The position numbers and the translations under genes are program-made. A DNA stretch of 64,000 nt from a virus. The notes beneath the pieces were generated by a model that saw only the letters and a list, made by a program, of their open reading frames with translations, ran no database searches and was not told where the DNA came from. The stretch spans positions 186,001-250,000 of the IMG/VR virus record IMGVR_UViG_3300027816_000051. One strand, given 5' to 3'. Below are positions 15,864-23,601 of this stretch, piece after piece. Numbering within the stretch: the first letter of the stretch is position 1; every line of letters starts with the position of its first letter.

Positions 15864-16448
15864 ATGAAGTATACGCTAAAAACTTATGGATGGAGCGCCG
15901 AGTTTATCGGTAAAAAACTCACTGACGAACAGGTTGAACAAATTGAACTCTTAAAAGAAGAAAAAGAGTACGATGAACTTTGGGAAACTAGATTTGACTT
16001 GGAAAGTTTAGATATTGACATTTACGATGGTGACATCTTTCACGTAAACAAAGCATTGGATAACCAAACAATGACCTTTGAACTTGAAGATGAAAATGGT
16101 AACAACGTACTATCTTTTGGTATTGAAGATATTCAAACAATCTCTTCAGTGAATGAGGATTGGGATGATTATATTTCACACCGAGCATTCCCAATGGAAA
16201 AGGGTGAAAATATCTATGTGAGTGTTGACGAAAACAAAGGTGGTATTTGGGAATATGAAATTGAATCTGAAACGGTTCCAACCATTGAAGATTTTACCTA
16301 CTGTCACGGTTCTGTCGACTTTCCTGATGGGGACTGGGATTACATCGATAGAATATTTTTTAAGGGTGAATCCATGGAACCCTCTGATTTTTTGGACAAC
16401 TGGGGTAAATCCTCTCAGGTAGACATTTTTAAATTTGAAGAAAACTAG
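15864..16448 (+). CDS. Acidic hypothetical protein
   Basis: 194 residues, acidic, strand-rich (MKYTLKTYGWSAEFIGKKLT; DLESLDIDIYDGDIFHVNK; YCHGSVDFPDGDWDYIDRIF). No recognised domain. Overlaps the next start by 14 nt. Confidence 0.7.
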   Translation: MKYTLKTYGWSAEFIGKKLTDEQVEQIELLKEEKEYDELWETRFDLESLDIDIYDGDIFHVNKALDNQTMTFELEDENGNNVLSFGIEDIQTISSVNEDWDDYISHRAFPMEKGENIYVSVDENKGGIWEYEIESETVPTIEDFTYCHGSVDFPDGDWDYIDRIFFKGESMEPSDFLDNWGKSSQVDIFKFEEN

Positions 16449-16623
16449 TTCACCTTGTAAGGAATGTCCATGGGTTGTCAGAAATAATAATAATGACACC
16501 ATCATCCATTTTTCTAAACGAATGGGTAAATCACACGCTTGTCATATGGTTCAAAAAAACATATGGGACGTTTCCAAAGACAATATTTGTGAAGGTAGTA
16601 AAAGACACTTCAAAAAAAATTAA
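16435..16623 (+). CDS. CKECPW-family small protein (DUF6283-like)
   Basis: 62 residues. SSPCKECPWVV at the N-terminus and ACHMVQKNIWDV further on match a small Cys/His family common in phages. Cys at 8 and 11, a His-Ala-Cys-His cluster and a later Cys could hold zinc. Function unknown. Confidence 0.7.
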   Translation: MKKTSSPCKECPWVVRNNNNDTIIHFSKRMGKSHACHMVQKNIWDVSKDNICEGSKRHFKKN

Positions 16624-16628
16624 AATAT

Positions 16629-16660
16629 TTTTGCATATTAAAAAATATACATTATATTTG
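16629..16660 (+). promoter_or_regulatory. Bacteroidota-type promoter for 16675 and the RNA
   Basis: TTTTG ending at 16633 and TATATTTG at 16653-16660. Transcripts would cover the 35-residue ORF and then the structured RNA to its terminator at 16990. Confidence 0.75.
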
Positions 16661-16674
16661 TATCAAAATTAATT

Positions 16675-16782
16675 ATGACAGTTATTTTAGTATACATAGG
16701 ATTCTCTCTTTGGTTTCTCGCTGGTTACAAAGTAGGGGAATATAGAACAAGAAAAGAATATCTAAAGAAACGTTCCGATTAA
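16675..16782 (+). CDS. Small membrane protein
   Basis: 35 residues: MTVILVYIGFSLWFLAGYKV helix then a basic tail GEYRTRKEYLKKRSD. Own promoter 15 nt upstream; structured RNA starts 5 nt after the stop. Confidence 0.6.
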   Translation: MTVILVYIGFSLWFLAGYKVGEYRTRKEYLKKRSD

Positions 16783-16786
16783 TCAT

Positions 16787-16990
16787 CGGATAGTGTGCCT
16801 CACATGATGAGAAACGGTGTGATAACCGTAGAGGACTGATAATAAGACAACGTCTTATTCGGACTGACTATCCGCGGGGAATACCAAAAGGGTGATAAAG
16901 AACAACGTGCCCCTGTAAGTCTATTCCTAACCCGGCAACGGGGACAACCATAACACCTGAAAGTTGGATAAATTAGGGTGTTTTTTTTTG
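16787..16990 (+). ncRNA. Candidate structured non-coding RNA, about 200 nt
   Basis: Non-coding stretch with nested helices. Domain 1: CGGATAGT (16787-16794) pairs with ACTATCCG (16867-16874) and encloses CCTC/GAGG (16798/16831) around ACGGT/ACCGT (16814/16825), plus an 8-bp hairpin AATAAGAC/GTCTTATT (16841/16852). Domain 2: GGAATA (16878) pairs with TATTCC (16922), with GGGG/CCCC nearby as a possible alternative or pseudoknot, then a CCCG-GCAA-CGGG tetraloop hairpin (16931-16942). It ends in an intrinsic terminator. Not a tRNA, tmRNA or RNase P RNA that I recognise. Confidence 0.65.
16952..16990 (+). terminator. Terminator of the RNA transcript
   Basis: AACACC (16952-16957) pairs with GGGTGTT (16976-16982) around a 17-nt loop, then nine T. 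Confidence 0.75.
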
Positions 16991-16997
16991 TGATTTT

Positions 16998-17028
16998 TTT
17001 GGATTTCACAAAAAAATTTTTATATTTG
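16998..17028 (+). promoter_or_regulatory. Bacteroidota-type promoter for 17044
   Basis: TTTGG at 16998-17002 and TATATTTG at 17021-17028; near-consensus with 19-nt spacing. Confidence 0.85.
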
Positions 17029-17043
17029 AAGAAAAATGTGATT

Positions 17044-17130
17044 ATGGAAAGATATCCCTTTTGGTTGAACAACTTGGTGTACTTCTTAGCAGGTATAGGA
17101 TTTGGATTTTTAATCTTTATGTATCTATGA
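17044..17130 (+). CDS. Tiny membrane peptide
   Basis: 28 residues, MERYPFWLNNLVYFLAGIGF then GFLIFMYL, one transmembrane helix. Overlaps the next gene by ATGA and sits 16 nt after a strong promoter. Confidence 0.55.
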   Translation: MERYPFWLNNLVYFLAGIGFGFLIFMYL

Positions 17131-17327
17131 ACACATTTTATATAGGTCAACGGGTTTTATACAAACAAATGGACTGTGTTGTGACTAATGCATCCATTGC
17201 TCGTGGAAAAAAGTATGAAGTTTCTCCTGTTGGTCGTAATCAATACTTCATCGTGGGGTATTGGGAGATTGAAACACCTAAAACTACATACAATGGACAA
17301 CCAAGGAAAGAGGAAGGAACAAATTGA
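17127..17327 (+). CDS. Small hypothetical protein
   Basis: 66 residues from the ATG that overlaps the upstream stop (MNTFYIGQRVLYKQMDCVVT). Small strand-rich fold, resembling a KOW/SH3-like barrel in pattern only (VLYKQMDCVV, GKKYEVSPVG, YFIVGYWEI). Confidence 0.6.
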   Translation: MNTFYIGQRVLYKQMDCVVTNASIARGKKYEVSPVGRNQYFIVGYWEIETPKTTYNGQPRKEEGTN

Positions 17328-17406
17328 ATTTAGTGAAAAAATGGCTTTTTGGTCATTAATTGGTATTATCGTAATTATTGTGACTTTGATAATACTTAAT
17401 AGGTGA
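17293..17406 (+). CDS. Small membrane protein
   Basis: 37 residues from the ATG at 17293 (MDNQGKRKEQIEFSEKMAFW, then SLIGIIVIIVTLIILNR). Polar N-terminus with one C-terminal helix, a tail-anchored design. Overlaps the upstream gene by 35 nt. Confidence 0.5.
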   Translation: MDNQGKRKEQIEFSEKMAFWSLIGIIVIIVTLIILNR

Positions 17407-17420
17407 AGGAAAACCAAACT

Positions 17421-17681
17421 ATGAGAATATACAAATCAAACAACTTAGAGAAAGAAACTATGTGCACTGGTACAATTTACAAATTTAAAGACCGATGGTT
17501 CTTTAGATACATCTTAATGTTCGACGATGAATATACAGAAATACCTGTTAATGAGGAATCAATTCCAAAATCTAAATGGATGTCGGAATTTTACTCTTCA
17601 GGTGTAAGAGTAAACGCTCAAATTGTTACAAAACAAAGAGAGGATGGTAGTATGTTTGACGAAGCAATTCTTGCAGAATAA
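17421..17681 (+). CDS. Small hypothetical protein
   Basis: 86 residues from ATG 17421; an in-frame GTG at 17403 overlaps the previous gene and is less likely. Strand-rich (MCTGTIYKFKDRWFFRYILM, GVRVNAQIVTKQREDG). No family recognised. Confidence 0.65.
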   Translation: MRIYKSNNLEKETMCTGTIYKFKDRWFFRYILMFDDEYTEIPVNEESIPKSKWMSEFYSSGVRVNAQIVTKQREDGSMFDEAILAE

Positions 17682-17696
17682 AACTAATTTAATTAT

Positions 17697-17966
17697 ATGA
17701 AAACATTTAACGATTTAGAATTCGAACAAATCGATGAATCCCCATTTATGGTTGGTAAAAAGGTACGTACACAATTTGATAATGGATACGGGGTATCTGT
17801 CGTTTCTCACACATACTCCTACGGTGGTAAGGATGGTTTGTATGAACTTGCGGTCTTAGATAAAAATGGTGACCTCACCTACGAAACACCAATAACCAGC
17901 GATGTCCTTGGTTATTTAGAACCTGAACAAGTTACAGAGATTATGAAAAAAGTACAGTCTCTGTAA
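17697..17966 (+). CDS. Small hypothetical protein
   Basis: 89 residues (FNDLEFEQIDESPFMVGKKV, SVVSHTYSYGGKDGLYELAV). Beta-rich, soluble. Its stop overlaps the next ATG by 1 nt. Confidence 0.7.
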   Translation: MKTFNDLEFEQIDESPFMVGKKVRTQFDNGYGVSVVSHTYSYGGKDGLYELAVLDKNGDLTYETPITSDVLGYLEPEQVTEIMKKVQSL

Positions 17967-18613
17967 TGATAGATAATATAGAATTAGTTAAGTCATTACT
18001 CAACTTCGAAAACGAGGGTGACTTCTATATGCTCTACATTTTCAAACGAAAGAAAGACCAACCCGAAGGGGAGAGAGATAATCACCAATCGGTGAGAACA
18101 ATTAAGACTTACTGTATTGAAAGTATCGAACATCTTGAACGTAGGTACGATGAGATTAAACAACTGTGTGAGATGTTTAAGGCGAGGGCATACATCCACG
18201 TTCAAAAACAAAATCACTTTGATGTTTCATTGAATATGATGGTTGACCTCGCTCAACGTATTCAGAATGGACAACATAATCAGAAAGGATTATTTGATAG
18301 CGTTGTTGGTCAGTTAAAGACACAGGAGAAACGTTGGATAGTGGATGTTGATGATGTAAAAGAGATGAGTCCAATGATGGTTGCATTTATTGAATATGAA
18401 TGTAAACCATTTACTGAAGTTGAATTTGATGAAGCCGGTGTTCCAATTGGTTACAAGGTGGGACCAAAGGTTGAGGCTGTAATCCCAACAAAGAACGGAC
18501 ACCACTTAATTACCAAAAAATTTGATGTGATGAAGTTTAAGGAGAGATACCCTGAATTAGATATTCAAAAGAAAAACCCCACACTACTTTATTTACCAAA
18601 TTCATTAGATTAA
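17966..18613 (+). CDS. Hypothetical protein with possible primase-polymerase-like motifs
   Basis: 215 residues. RAYIHVQKQNHFDVSLNMM, then KRWIVDVDDVKEM (hydrophobic strand with D-x-D) and VIPTKNGHHLITKKFDVMKF (strand, basic, Gly-His-His) resemble, in order and spacing, motifs I and II of archaeo-eukaryotic primases. The protein is smaller than a full AEP and I cannot confirm the fold. Cotranscribed with the DnaJ-zinc protein. Confidence 0.5.
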   Translation: MIDNIELVKSLLNFENEGDFYMLYIFKRKKDQPEGERDNHQSVRTIKTYCIESIEHLERRYDEIKQLCEMFKARAYIHVQKQNHFDVSLNMMVDLAQRIQNGQHNQKGLFDSVVGQLKTQEKRWIVDVDDVKEMSPMMVAFIEYECKPFTEVEFDEAGVPIGYKVGPKVEAVIPTKNGHHLITKKFDVMKFKERYPELDIQKKNPTLLYLPNSLD

Positions 18614-18614
18614 T

Positions 18615-19310
18615 ATGATAAAAGAAAATCCAAATTACGTAAGGTTCGTAGAATCTTGGTCGTCAAAAGATGATTGGAGAGACCCAATCATGAAACCTGT
18701 TTGTTATGAAAATGGGTGGGTAGTTTCAACCAACTCATACAAAGCGTTGTGGTTTCATGATGTCGACTACATTAATAATGAAAACATACATGACCACAGC
18801 AAAGGTAATGGTGTCAACGCCCAACCTGTCATGTTTGAGTTTCGTAAATTTTATGAAGGTGATTCAAAACCATTCGGGAGAATTAAAGTATCTGACCTTG
18901 AAAAAGTTTATGAAGACATCAAGATGATTCCTGAGTTTGACAAAAAATATAAGGAATGTTATCAATGTGATGGACACGGGACTGTTGAGTGTAATTGTTG
19001 TGGACACGAAACCGAATGTGATGACTGTGATGGGGAAGGTAAGGTAGAATGTGGTGAAGAAGAAAATGGTGAGTACACTTATCCCAATAAACACTTCATT
19101 GTTGTTCACGGTGTTCATTTGTCATTATATGAGATGAGAGAACTCATCGATAATGTCAAGTTTATTGGTGTGGATGAATTGGAAGTTTATCCAACCGATA
19201 GTGATATTAAATCGTTATTTGGTATTCCAAATGAAAAAATGTATATTTTGATTATGGGTAATATGACTAACGATGTCGAAAAAACCTACAAAGTAAGAGT
19301 TAATTGTTAA
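18615..19310 (+). CDS. Protein with DnaJ-type zinc-finger repeats
   Basis: 231 residues. The middle (about 116-142) has CYQCDGHGTVECNCCG then CDDCDGEGKVEC: repeated C-x2-C-x-G-x-G units as in the DnaJ cysteine-rich domain, enough for two zinc ions. No J-domain. The flanks (WSSKDDWRDPIMKPVCYENG; VVHGVHLSLYEMRELI) match nothing I know. Confidence 0.7.
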   Translation: MIKENPNYVRFVESWSSKDDWRDPIMKPVCYENGWVVSTNSYKALWFHDVDYINNENIHDHSKGNGVNAQPVMFEFRKFYEGDSKPFGRIKVSDLEKVYEDIKMIPEFDKKYKECYQCDGHGTVECNCCGHETECDDCDGEGKVECGEEENGEYTYPNKHFIVVHGVHLSLYEMRELIDNVKFIGVDELEVYPTDSDIKSLFGIPNEKMYILIMGNMTNDVEKTYKVRVNC

Positions 19311-19314
19311 TATT

Positions 19315-19422
19315 ATGGAAAATTTACATCCAGTAGCACAAGTAGTTGGAATAATCGTAATCGGTTTATGCGTTTGTATTGCGTTGTTATCACTATTCAC
19401 AACTTATTTTGATAAAGAATAA
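19315..19422 (+). CDS. Small membrane protein
   Basis: 35 residues, MENLHPVAQVVGIIVIGLCV then CIALLSLFTTYFDKE: one transmembrane helix. Four nt after the preceding stop. Confidence 0.55.
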   Translation: MENLHPVAQVVGIIVIGLCVCIALLSLFTTYFDKE

Positions 19423-19440
19423 AATAAATCTCATTTCACT

Positions 19441-20283
19441 TTGCGGTACGTTTATAAAATTATTGAAAAATATAAGAGGTCATTATTATTAATATACTTC
19501 TACATCTTTATTGCACAAATCATTTTCTTGGTTGAACCCTATGTGTTGGGTAAATCAATAGATGGTTTATTGAATAAGGAGTATTATTGGATTGGGGTTT
19601 TTCTTTTAATAGAATCTCTCTCCAATTTTTTCATTTATAAACGTATGGTATTTGACACCAAGATTTACACATCTATCTACAATGATATTGTGTTTAACTA
19701 TTTGGATAGTTCAGAGGATTCGGATGTCTCAACGAGGTTGGGTAGAACGGATTTAGCACATAGTATTGTGGATTTCTTGGAACACCACATACACTATTAT
19801 ATAATGTCAATACTTTCCATAATTGGAACATTGTTTTTTATATTCATGTCCCACGTGGTTACTGGTTTTATTGTATTGTTATGTGCTCCGTTCATTTGTT
19901 TTATTGTATGGAAGTTCTACGGTAAGATTGCTCAGTCCACAAAAATTAGTCACAACCAACACGAAAAGAAAATGGATGTGCTCAACACAAACGATAGAGG
20001 TTTGATTGATTCATTCTTTAAAAGGAGAAGAAGGATTTGGATTTCAGCATCCACCCTACAAGGAAAGAATTGGACTTCACTCAATATGGTAAAGACCATC
20101 TTCTTGGTTTTATCATTAATCATTTTCACTCACGAAAATGTGAAACTAACACAAGGTGAAGCCATTGCAATGTATTCTTATATAAATCAATTTTTGGTTT
20201 CCCTCTTATCCATCCCTGTGGGTATGGAAATGTTTACAAGAATGACCGATATAATAAAAAGATTAAAAAATACAAATGAGTAA
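19441..20283 (+). CDS. ABC-transporter-like transmembrane half, no ATPase domain
   Basis: 280 residues from a TTG start (no in-frame ATG upstream; the frame opens at 19423). Pattern of a type-I ABC exporter membrane domain: about six hydrophobic segments, LVEPYVLGKSIDGLLN after helix 1, SEDSDVSTRLGRTDLAHSIV coupling region and a long cytoplasmic helix SKHNQHEKKMDVLN-like stretch. The protein stops before any Walker motif and no ABC ATPase gene follows, so it would need a host partner or act alone. Confidence 0.6.
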   Translation: MRYVYKIIEKYKRSLLLIYFYIFIAQIIFLVEPYVLGKSIDGLLNKEYYWIGVFLLIESLSNFFIYKRMVFDTKIYTSIYNDIVFNYLDSSEDSDVSTRLGRTDLAHSIVDFLEHHIHYYIMSILSIIGTLFFIFMSHVVTGFIVLLCAPFICFIVWKFYGKIAQSTKISHNQHEKKMDVLNTNDRGLIDSFFKRRRRIWISASTLQGKNWTSLNMVKTIFLVLSLIIFTHENVKLTQGEAIAMYSYINQFLVSLLSIPVGMEMFTRMTDIIKRLKNTNE

Positions 20284-20464
20284 CGAAAAACTAACACCGG
20301 TAAATTGGTTAATCACCAAACTTCAATTGGATACGAGGTATAGTGGAATTTATGACGATATACTAAACGAAGCAAGAAAAATGGAAGATGACCATTATGA
20401 AAAACTGAAAGATTTTGATAATTGGAAAGATTGGAAAAACGGTATAGAAACTAAATCAGAGTAA
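20276..20464 (+). CDS. Small hypothetical protein
   Basis: 62 residues (NEKLTPVNWLITKLQLDTRY, ILNEARKMEDDHYEKLKDFD). Helical and charged; overlaps the membrane-protein gene by 8 nt. Resembles small phage proteins of unknown function. Confidence 0.65.
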   Translation: MSNEKLTPVNWLITKLQLDTRYSGIYDDILNEARKMEDDHYEKLKDFDNWKDWKNGIETKSE

Positions 20465-20465
20465 T

Positions 20466-20645
20466 ATGTTTCATGATTTGATGGATGAACTTATGGCGGG
20501 GGAATTGGGTGTTGATGTAGAAACATACATTGATGTCATTGAAGATAAGTGCACAATGGAAGAAGCCAAGTTTATTATTGATAACATCTTTCAAGAAAAA
20601 GATAAAGAGAAGGCCATAGAATTGTTTAACAGTAAATTAGAATAA
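20466..20645 (+). CDS. Small acidic hypothetical protein
   Basis: 59 residues, MFHDLMDELMAGELGVDVET then YIDVIEDKCTMEEAKFIIDN; helical. 1-nt gaps on both sides make it a likely real operon member. Confidence 0.6.
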   Translation: MFHDLMDELMAGELGVDVETYIDVIEDKCTMEEAKFIIDNIFQEKDKEKAIELFNSKLE

Positions 20646-20646
20646 T

Positions 20647-20868
20647 ATGTATAAATCATTCAAACTAACAAAGAGATATAGTATTGCGTTTAATACTTTT
20701 CCTAAGTCGGCTAAAAGTATCGAGACCAAAATACCGGCATATCACACGGGGATTTGTAAATCAACCGATGAGATAAATGAATTTGATACATACTTTTTTG
20801 TTTTGGGTACTTTTAGAATAATGTGGTATGTTGAACACAAACACAAGTGTGGTGTAACCAATGGATAA
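20647..20868 (+). CDS. Small hypothetical protein
   Basis: 73 residues (MYKSFKLTKRYSIAFNTFPK, TYFFVLGTFRIMWYVEHKHK). No motif recognised. Confidence 0.6.
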   Translation: MYKSFKLTKRYSIAFNTFPKSAKSIETKIPAYHTGICKSTDEINEFDTYFFVLGTFRIMWYVEHKHKCGVTNG

Positions 20869-20876
20869 AAATCAAT

Positions 20877-21065
20877 ATGGAAAAGATTATTACATTCGGT
20901 TGTCAGAAAAATGTTTTTGTATATAAGGAAGGTTGTGGGTTATTACCAAATCCTCCTTACAGAAAACACGAAACGGTGGAAATGGCAATCCAACATTTAA
21001 AAGAAAAAGGAATACAGGAACCAAAAGTAATAGAACATGACACAAAAAGAACAAGCATTAAATGA
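20877..21065 (+). CDS. Small hypothetical protein
   Basis: 62 residues from ATG 20877 (MEKIITFGCQKNVFVYKEGC); an in-frame GTG at 20847 overlaps the previous gene and is less likely. HETVEMAIQHLKEKGIQEPK gives a helix-strand element. No family recognised. Confidence 0.6.
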   Translation: MEKIITFGCQKNVFVYKEGCGLLPNPPYRKHETVEMAIQHLKEKGIQEPKVIEHDTKRTSIK

Positions 21066-21258
21066 CACCAAAAACCGATTCACAAATCTGTTGGATGGTT
21101 GTGTAAGGTCTGGTGTAAGTGTATCAGAAATCATTCGTTACTACGAATCAAGATTGAACAACCAACCAGTACCTGAAACCAAAAGGTCGTCGGGAATTGT
21201 AGATAATTTTATCGAGGACTATCTCAAACATATGGAGAACGAAGATGGAGGATTTTAA
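21037..21258 (+). CDS. Small hypothetical protein
   Basis: 73 residues (LDGCVRSGVSVSEIIRYYES, NFIEDYLKHMENEDGGF), helical. Overlaps both neighbours in other frames (29 and 14 nt). Confidence 0.6.
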   Translation: MTQKEQALNDTKNRFTNLLDGCVRSGVSVSEIIRYYESRLNNQPVPETKRSSGIVDNFIEDYLKHMENEDGGF

Positions 21259-21406
21259 ATTATTAAGGGGATATGCCGACCCGTTGGTAAGTTTAAGAAT
21301 GACCATAGAAAGTTTAGCCAGAGTCATGGAGAATTACAATTACAGTTTGATTCAATTGAACAACTCTTTAGAACAATTAAACAATACCTTACGAGAAAAT
21401 AATTAA
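21245..21406 (+). CDS. Small coiled-coil protein
   Basis: 53 residues: MEDFKLLRGYADPLVSLRMT, then IESLARVMENYNYSLIQLNN and SLEQLNNTLRENN, a Leu/Asn heptad helix. Overlaps the upstream gene by 14 nt. Confidence 0.6.
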   Translation: MEDFKLLRGYADPLVSLRMTIESLARVMENYNYSLIQLNNSLEQLNNTLRENN

Positions 21407-21411
21407 GATTT

Positions 21412-21443
21412 TTTGGAATATTCAAATTAATTGGTTATTTTTG
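21412..21443 (+). promoter_or_regulatory. Bacteroidota-type promoter for 21460
   Basis: TTTGG at 21412-21416 and TATTTTTG at 21436-21443. Confidence 0.8.
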
Positions 21444-21459
21444 TTAAAAACAAAAGGAC

Positions 21460-21675
21460 ATGGCTATCATCACCATCTTAATATCAATAATGTACGGATT
21501 CTATATCTTAGTATCCCTATTGCGTAGAAGATGGAATGATTTTCTTTATGGGATATGTCTTGGTTTACTTATCATTTCAAATATTCCAACCATTTCTTTC
21601 GTTATCAGTTTACTCGGTCTTATCATTTTACACAGGTACATAGAAGTAAGGGAAAAAAATACAAACGAATCATAA
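21460..21675 (+). CDS. Membrane protein
   Basis: 71 residues with two to three hydrophobic segments (ITILISIMYGFYILVSLL; DFLYGICLGLLIISNI; SFVISLLGLIILHRYI) and a charged tail EVREKNTNES. One nt before the next ATG. Function unknown. Confidence 0.65.
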   Translation: MAIITILISIMYGFYILVSLLRRRWNDFLYGICLGLLIISNIPTISFVISLLGLIILHRYIEVREKNTNES

Positions 21676-21676
21676 T

Positions 21677-21868
21677 ATGCTTAAACACTATAACATAAAA
21701 GTTTTATTACAATCGGCAACCACACAGTATTGGGCTGAGTACACAATATACGATGTGGTTAAATTCGAGGTAGGTAGAAACCATTATTTTTTACAGACCG
21801 AGGATGGTGATGAGAACTATTTCCCCATAAACTTTTCAATCATCAAACAAATAGAAGACCACCGATAG
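21677..21868 (+). CDS. Small hypothetical protein
   Basis: 63 residues (YNIKVLLQSATTQYWAEYTI, HYFLQTEDGDENYFPINFSI), beta-rich. No family recognised. Confidence 0.6.
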   Translation: MLKHYNIKVLLQSATTQYWAEYTIYDVVKFEVGRNHYFLQTEDGDENYFPINFSIIKQIEDHR

Positions 21869-21904
21869 TGGAAAATATTTTCAAAAAACGTCGTTATAGT
21901 GGAA

Positions 21905-21935
21905 AAAATTCCCGGTTCCGGTGCCCGAGGTTCAT
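21905..21935 (+). repeat. 31-bp GC-rich element, inverted copy at 52.24 kb
   Basis: Core ATTCCCGGTTCCGG and right part CGAGGTTCAT. The reverse complement of 52236-52266 matches 28 of 31 positions. It lies 4 nt upstream of the preferred ATG at 21940. GC content stands out from the surroundings. Confidence 0.65.
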
Positions 21936-21939
21936 TTTA

Positions 21940-22350
21940 ATGGAAAAAATAAATAATATGGAACCACAAGATAAATGGGTATTCTTCAAAGACATTGATT
22001 GGGATTGTCCAAAGAACAATAAGTTTAATGTGGATACAAGGGATTTCCATGTGGGATATCATTGGAATGATGAAGGACATCCTGATATTTCTACCATAAA
22101 CAAATACCCACATTTCTTTTGGACCAAGGATGAACTAACCACATTACTGGAAAGATACTACGAAGAATCTGGTGGTGAGGGTGAATGGAGGTATTTCTCA
22201 TTGGAAACCTATCGCGATGGTTGGTATCTAAAGTACTTAAGAATATTCAGAACGGATATGGGATTCATCATATGTGATTCTGAGAATAAAGCGTTGAAGA
22301 AAGATATATTAAACGGAAAGGTTTACCAAGAATTATTGCATCATCATTAA
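21940..22350 (+). CDS. Hypothetical protein
   Basis: 136 residues from ATG 21940 (MEKINNMEPQDKWVFFKDID). An in-frame GTG at 21868 would translate the conserved 31-bp element, so I prefer the ATG. Aromatic-rich (FHVGYHWNDEGHPDIS, GEWRYFSLETYRDGWYLKYL). No family recognised. Confidence 0.65.
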   Translation: MEKINNMEPQDKWVFFKDIDWDCPKNNKFNVDTRDFHVGYHWNDEGHPDISTINKYPHFFWTKDELTTLLERYYEESGGEGEWRYFSLETYRDGWYLKYLRIFRTDMGFIICDSENKALKKDILNGKVYQELLHHH

Positions 22351-22703
22351 TGGATACAATTAACTTTACATTGTTAAGGGGAATAACCTATAAAAATCAC
22401 CGTGAAATTCTTCGCCGTGGTGATATGACTATTATATTAAGATTCTTTGAAGAGTCCCCTGATTTTCGATTTGATACCCACGTGGAAATATGTCATAATA
22501 ACGGAACCCGTGTAATTGAGGAAGGTGAGACTTTTAAAAGAAACGGAAACAGGGAAGACTATGTTAATTTTGCTAAAAGGATATTGGATACATATGAATA
22601 CGTGGAAGGTAACATAGAAAACATGTACGATTATATTCGTTTGTTTTTGGGTACACTTTTAGTGATTAACGAATCGCTGGGGGAAATTAATGAAAATAAC
22701 TAA
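22350..22703 (+). CDS. Hypothetical protein
   Basis: 117 residues (ILRRGDMTIILRFFEESPDF, YVNFAKRILDTYEYVEGNIE). Mixed fold, no motif recognised; shares 1 nt with the upstream stop (TAATG). Confidence 0.65.
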   Translation: MDTINFTLLRGITYKNHREILRRGDMTIILRFFEESPDFRFDTHVEICHNNGTRVIEEGETFKRNGNREDYVNFAKRILDTYEYVEGNIENMYDYIRLFLGTLLVINESLGEINENN

Positions 22704-22733
22704 AAAACAATAACTGGGGTTCCAACTAATAAT

Positions 22734-22988
22734 ATGAATAACGAAATTACATATAGAGTAATAATAGATACAACCATAAAAGATGGAAGATGTATATATA
22801 ATCTCTCAACTCCTACAGACCAACCTCAAATAACTTTAAATCAAATTACCAGTATACTATCAGGAGCACTATCTCTAAGTATAAGAGGTTCAGAAAATGA
22901 AGCACAAACAATGAGGGATGTAATAAATTACCTTAATGAAGAATTTGTTAGTATAGATTCATTTAAAGATATACATGTAAAGAAATGA
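22734..22988 (+). CDS. Small hypothetical protein
   Basis: 84 residues (ITYRVIIDTTIKDGRCIYNL, LSGALSLSIRGSENEAQTMR). ATGA overlap with the next gene. No family recognised. Confidence 0.65.
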   Translation: MNNEITYRVIIDTTIKDGRCIYNLSTPTDQPQITLNQITSILSGALSLSIRGSENEAQTMRDVINYLNEEFVSIDSFKDIHVKK

Positions 22989-23353
22989 AAGGAATACTGT
23001 ATAAAGAAAATAATAATTGGATGGTAAGATGGTATGATGAAATAAACTCATCCACCGATTCAACCCAAATTGGAATAATCCCATTACACCCTGGTGATGT
23101 AAAGAATCATGGTCATATACTAAAGGAATATACTATGGTTGATTTTGATATCATTCCTGTATTTGTGGAAAAGGAAGGTGAAGAATGTGTAAACGGGGAA
23201 GATGTTCCACACGCGAGGATTAAGAACACAGAGAACATTCTATATGGTTCTATAGAAGAATTGATTATTCGTTGGAATATTGATGGAACAAAAACCGCTG
23301 GTAGTCTCACAAGAGAAATAATGGATATAATAAAAAAACATATTACGTTATGA
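22985..23353 (+). CDS. Hypothetical protein
   Basis: 122 residues (MKGILYKENNNWMVRWYDEI, QIGIIPLHPGDVKNHGHILK). The N-terminal strand pattern and PLHPGDV resemble small beta-barrel phage proteins; nothing firm. ATGA overlaps on both sides. Confidence 0.65.
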   Translation: MKGILYKENNNWMVRWYDEINSSTDSTQIGIIPLHPGDVKNHGHILKEYTMVDFDIIPVFVEKEGEECVNGEDVPHARIKNTENILYGSIEELIIRWNIDGTKTAGSLTREIMDIIKKHITL

Positions 23354-23601
23354 TTACAGAACAGAATTTAATTGATTTGGGTTTTGAAAAGGTTGAAGGG
23401 AATCTTGAAGGACAAACAGAACCATGGTACTATTATAATTTGGATATAGATAATGTTAATCTAACTTCAGATGATAGTGACATGGTTAAAGATGAACACT
23501 GGAATGTTCATGTATGGGAATTGGATTTGGTTATTAATAATATGTCTAACCTAAATGGTTTCATAAACATCATCACAAGAATAATAAGGGATAACAAATG
23601 A
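23350..23601 (+). CDS. Small hypothetical protein
   Basis: 83 residues (NLIDLGFEKVEGNLEGQTEP, WYYYNLDIDNVNLTSDDSDM). Acidic, no family recognised. Confidence 0.65.
   Translation: MITEQNLIDLGFEKVEGNLEGQTEPWYYYNLDIDNVNLTSDDSDMVKDEHWNVHVWELDLVINNMSNLNGFINIITRIIRDNK

Noticed and set aside
16176-16505. Long minus-strand open frames opposite 15864-16448 and others across the window
   Set aside because: They mirror well-supported genes, show poor amino-acid make-up and have no promoter or overlap logic.
16801-16880. Hammerhead ribozyme (TGATGAGAAAC)
   Set aside because: CTGATGA is not complete and there is no stem II between it and GAAA.
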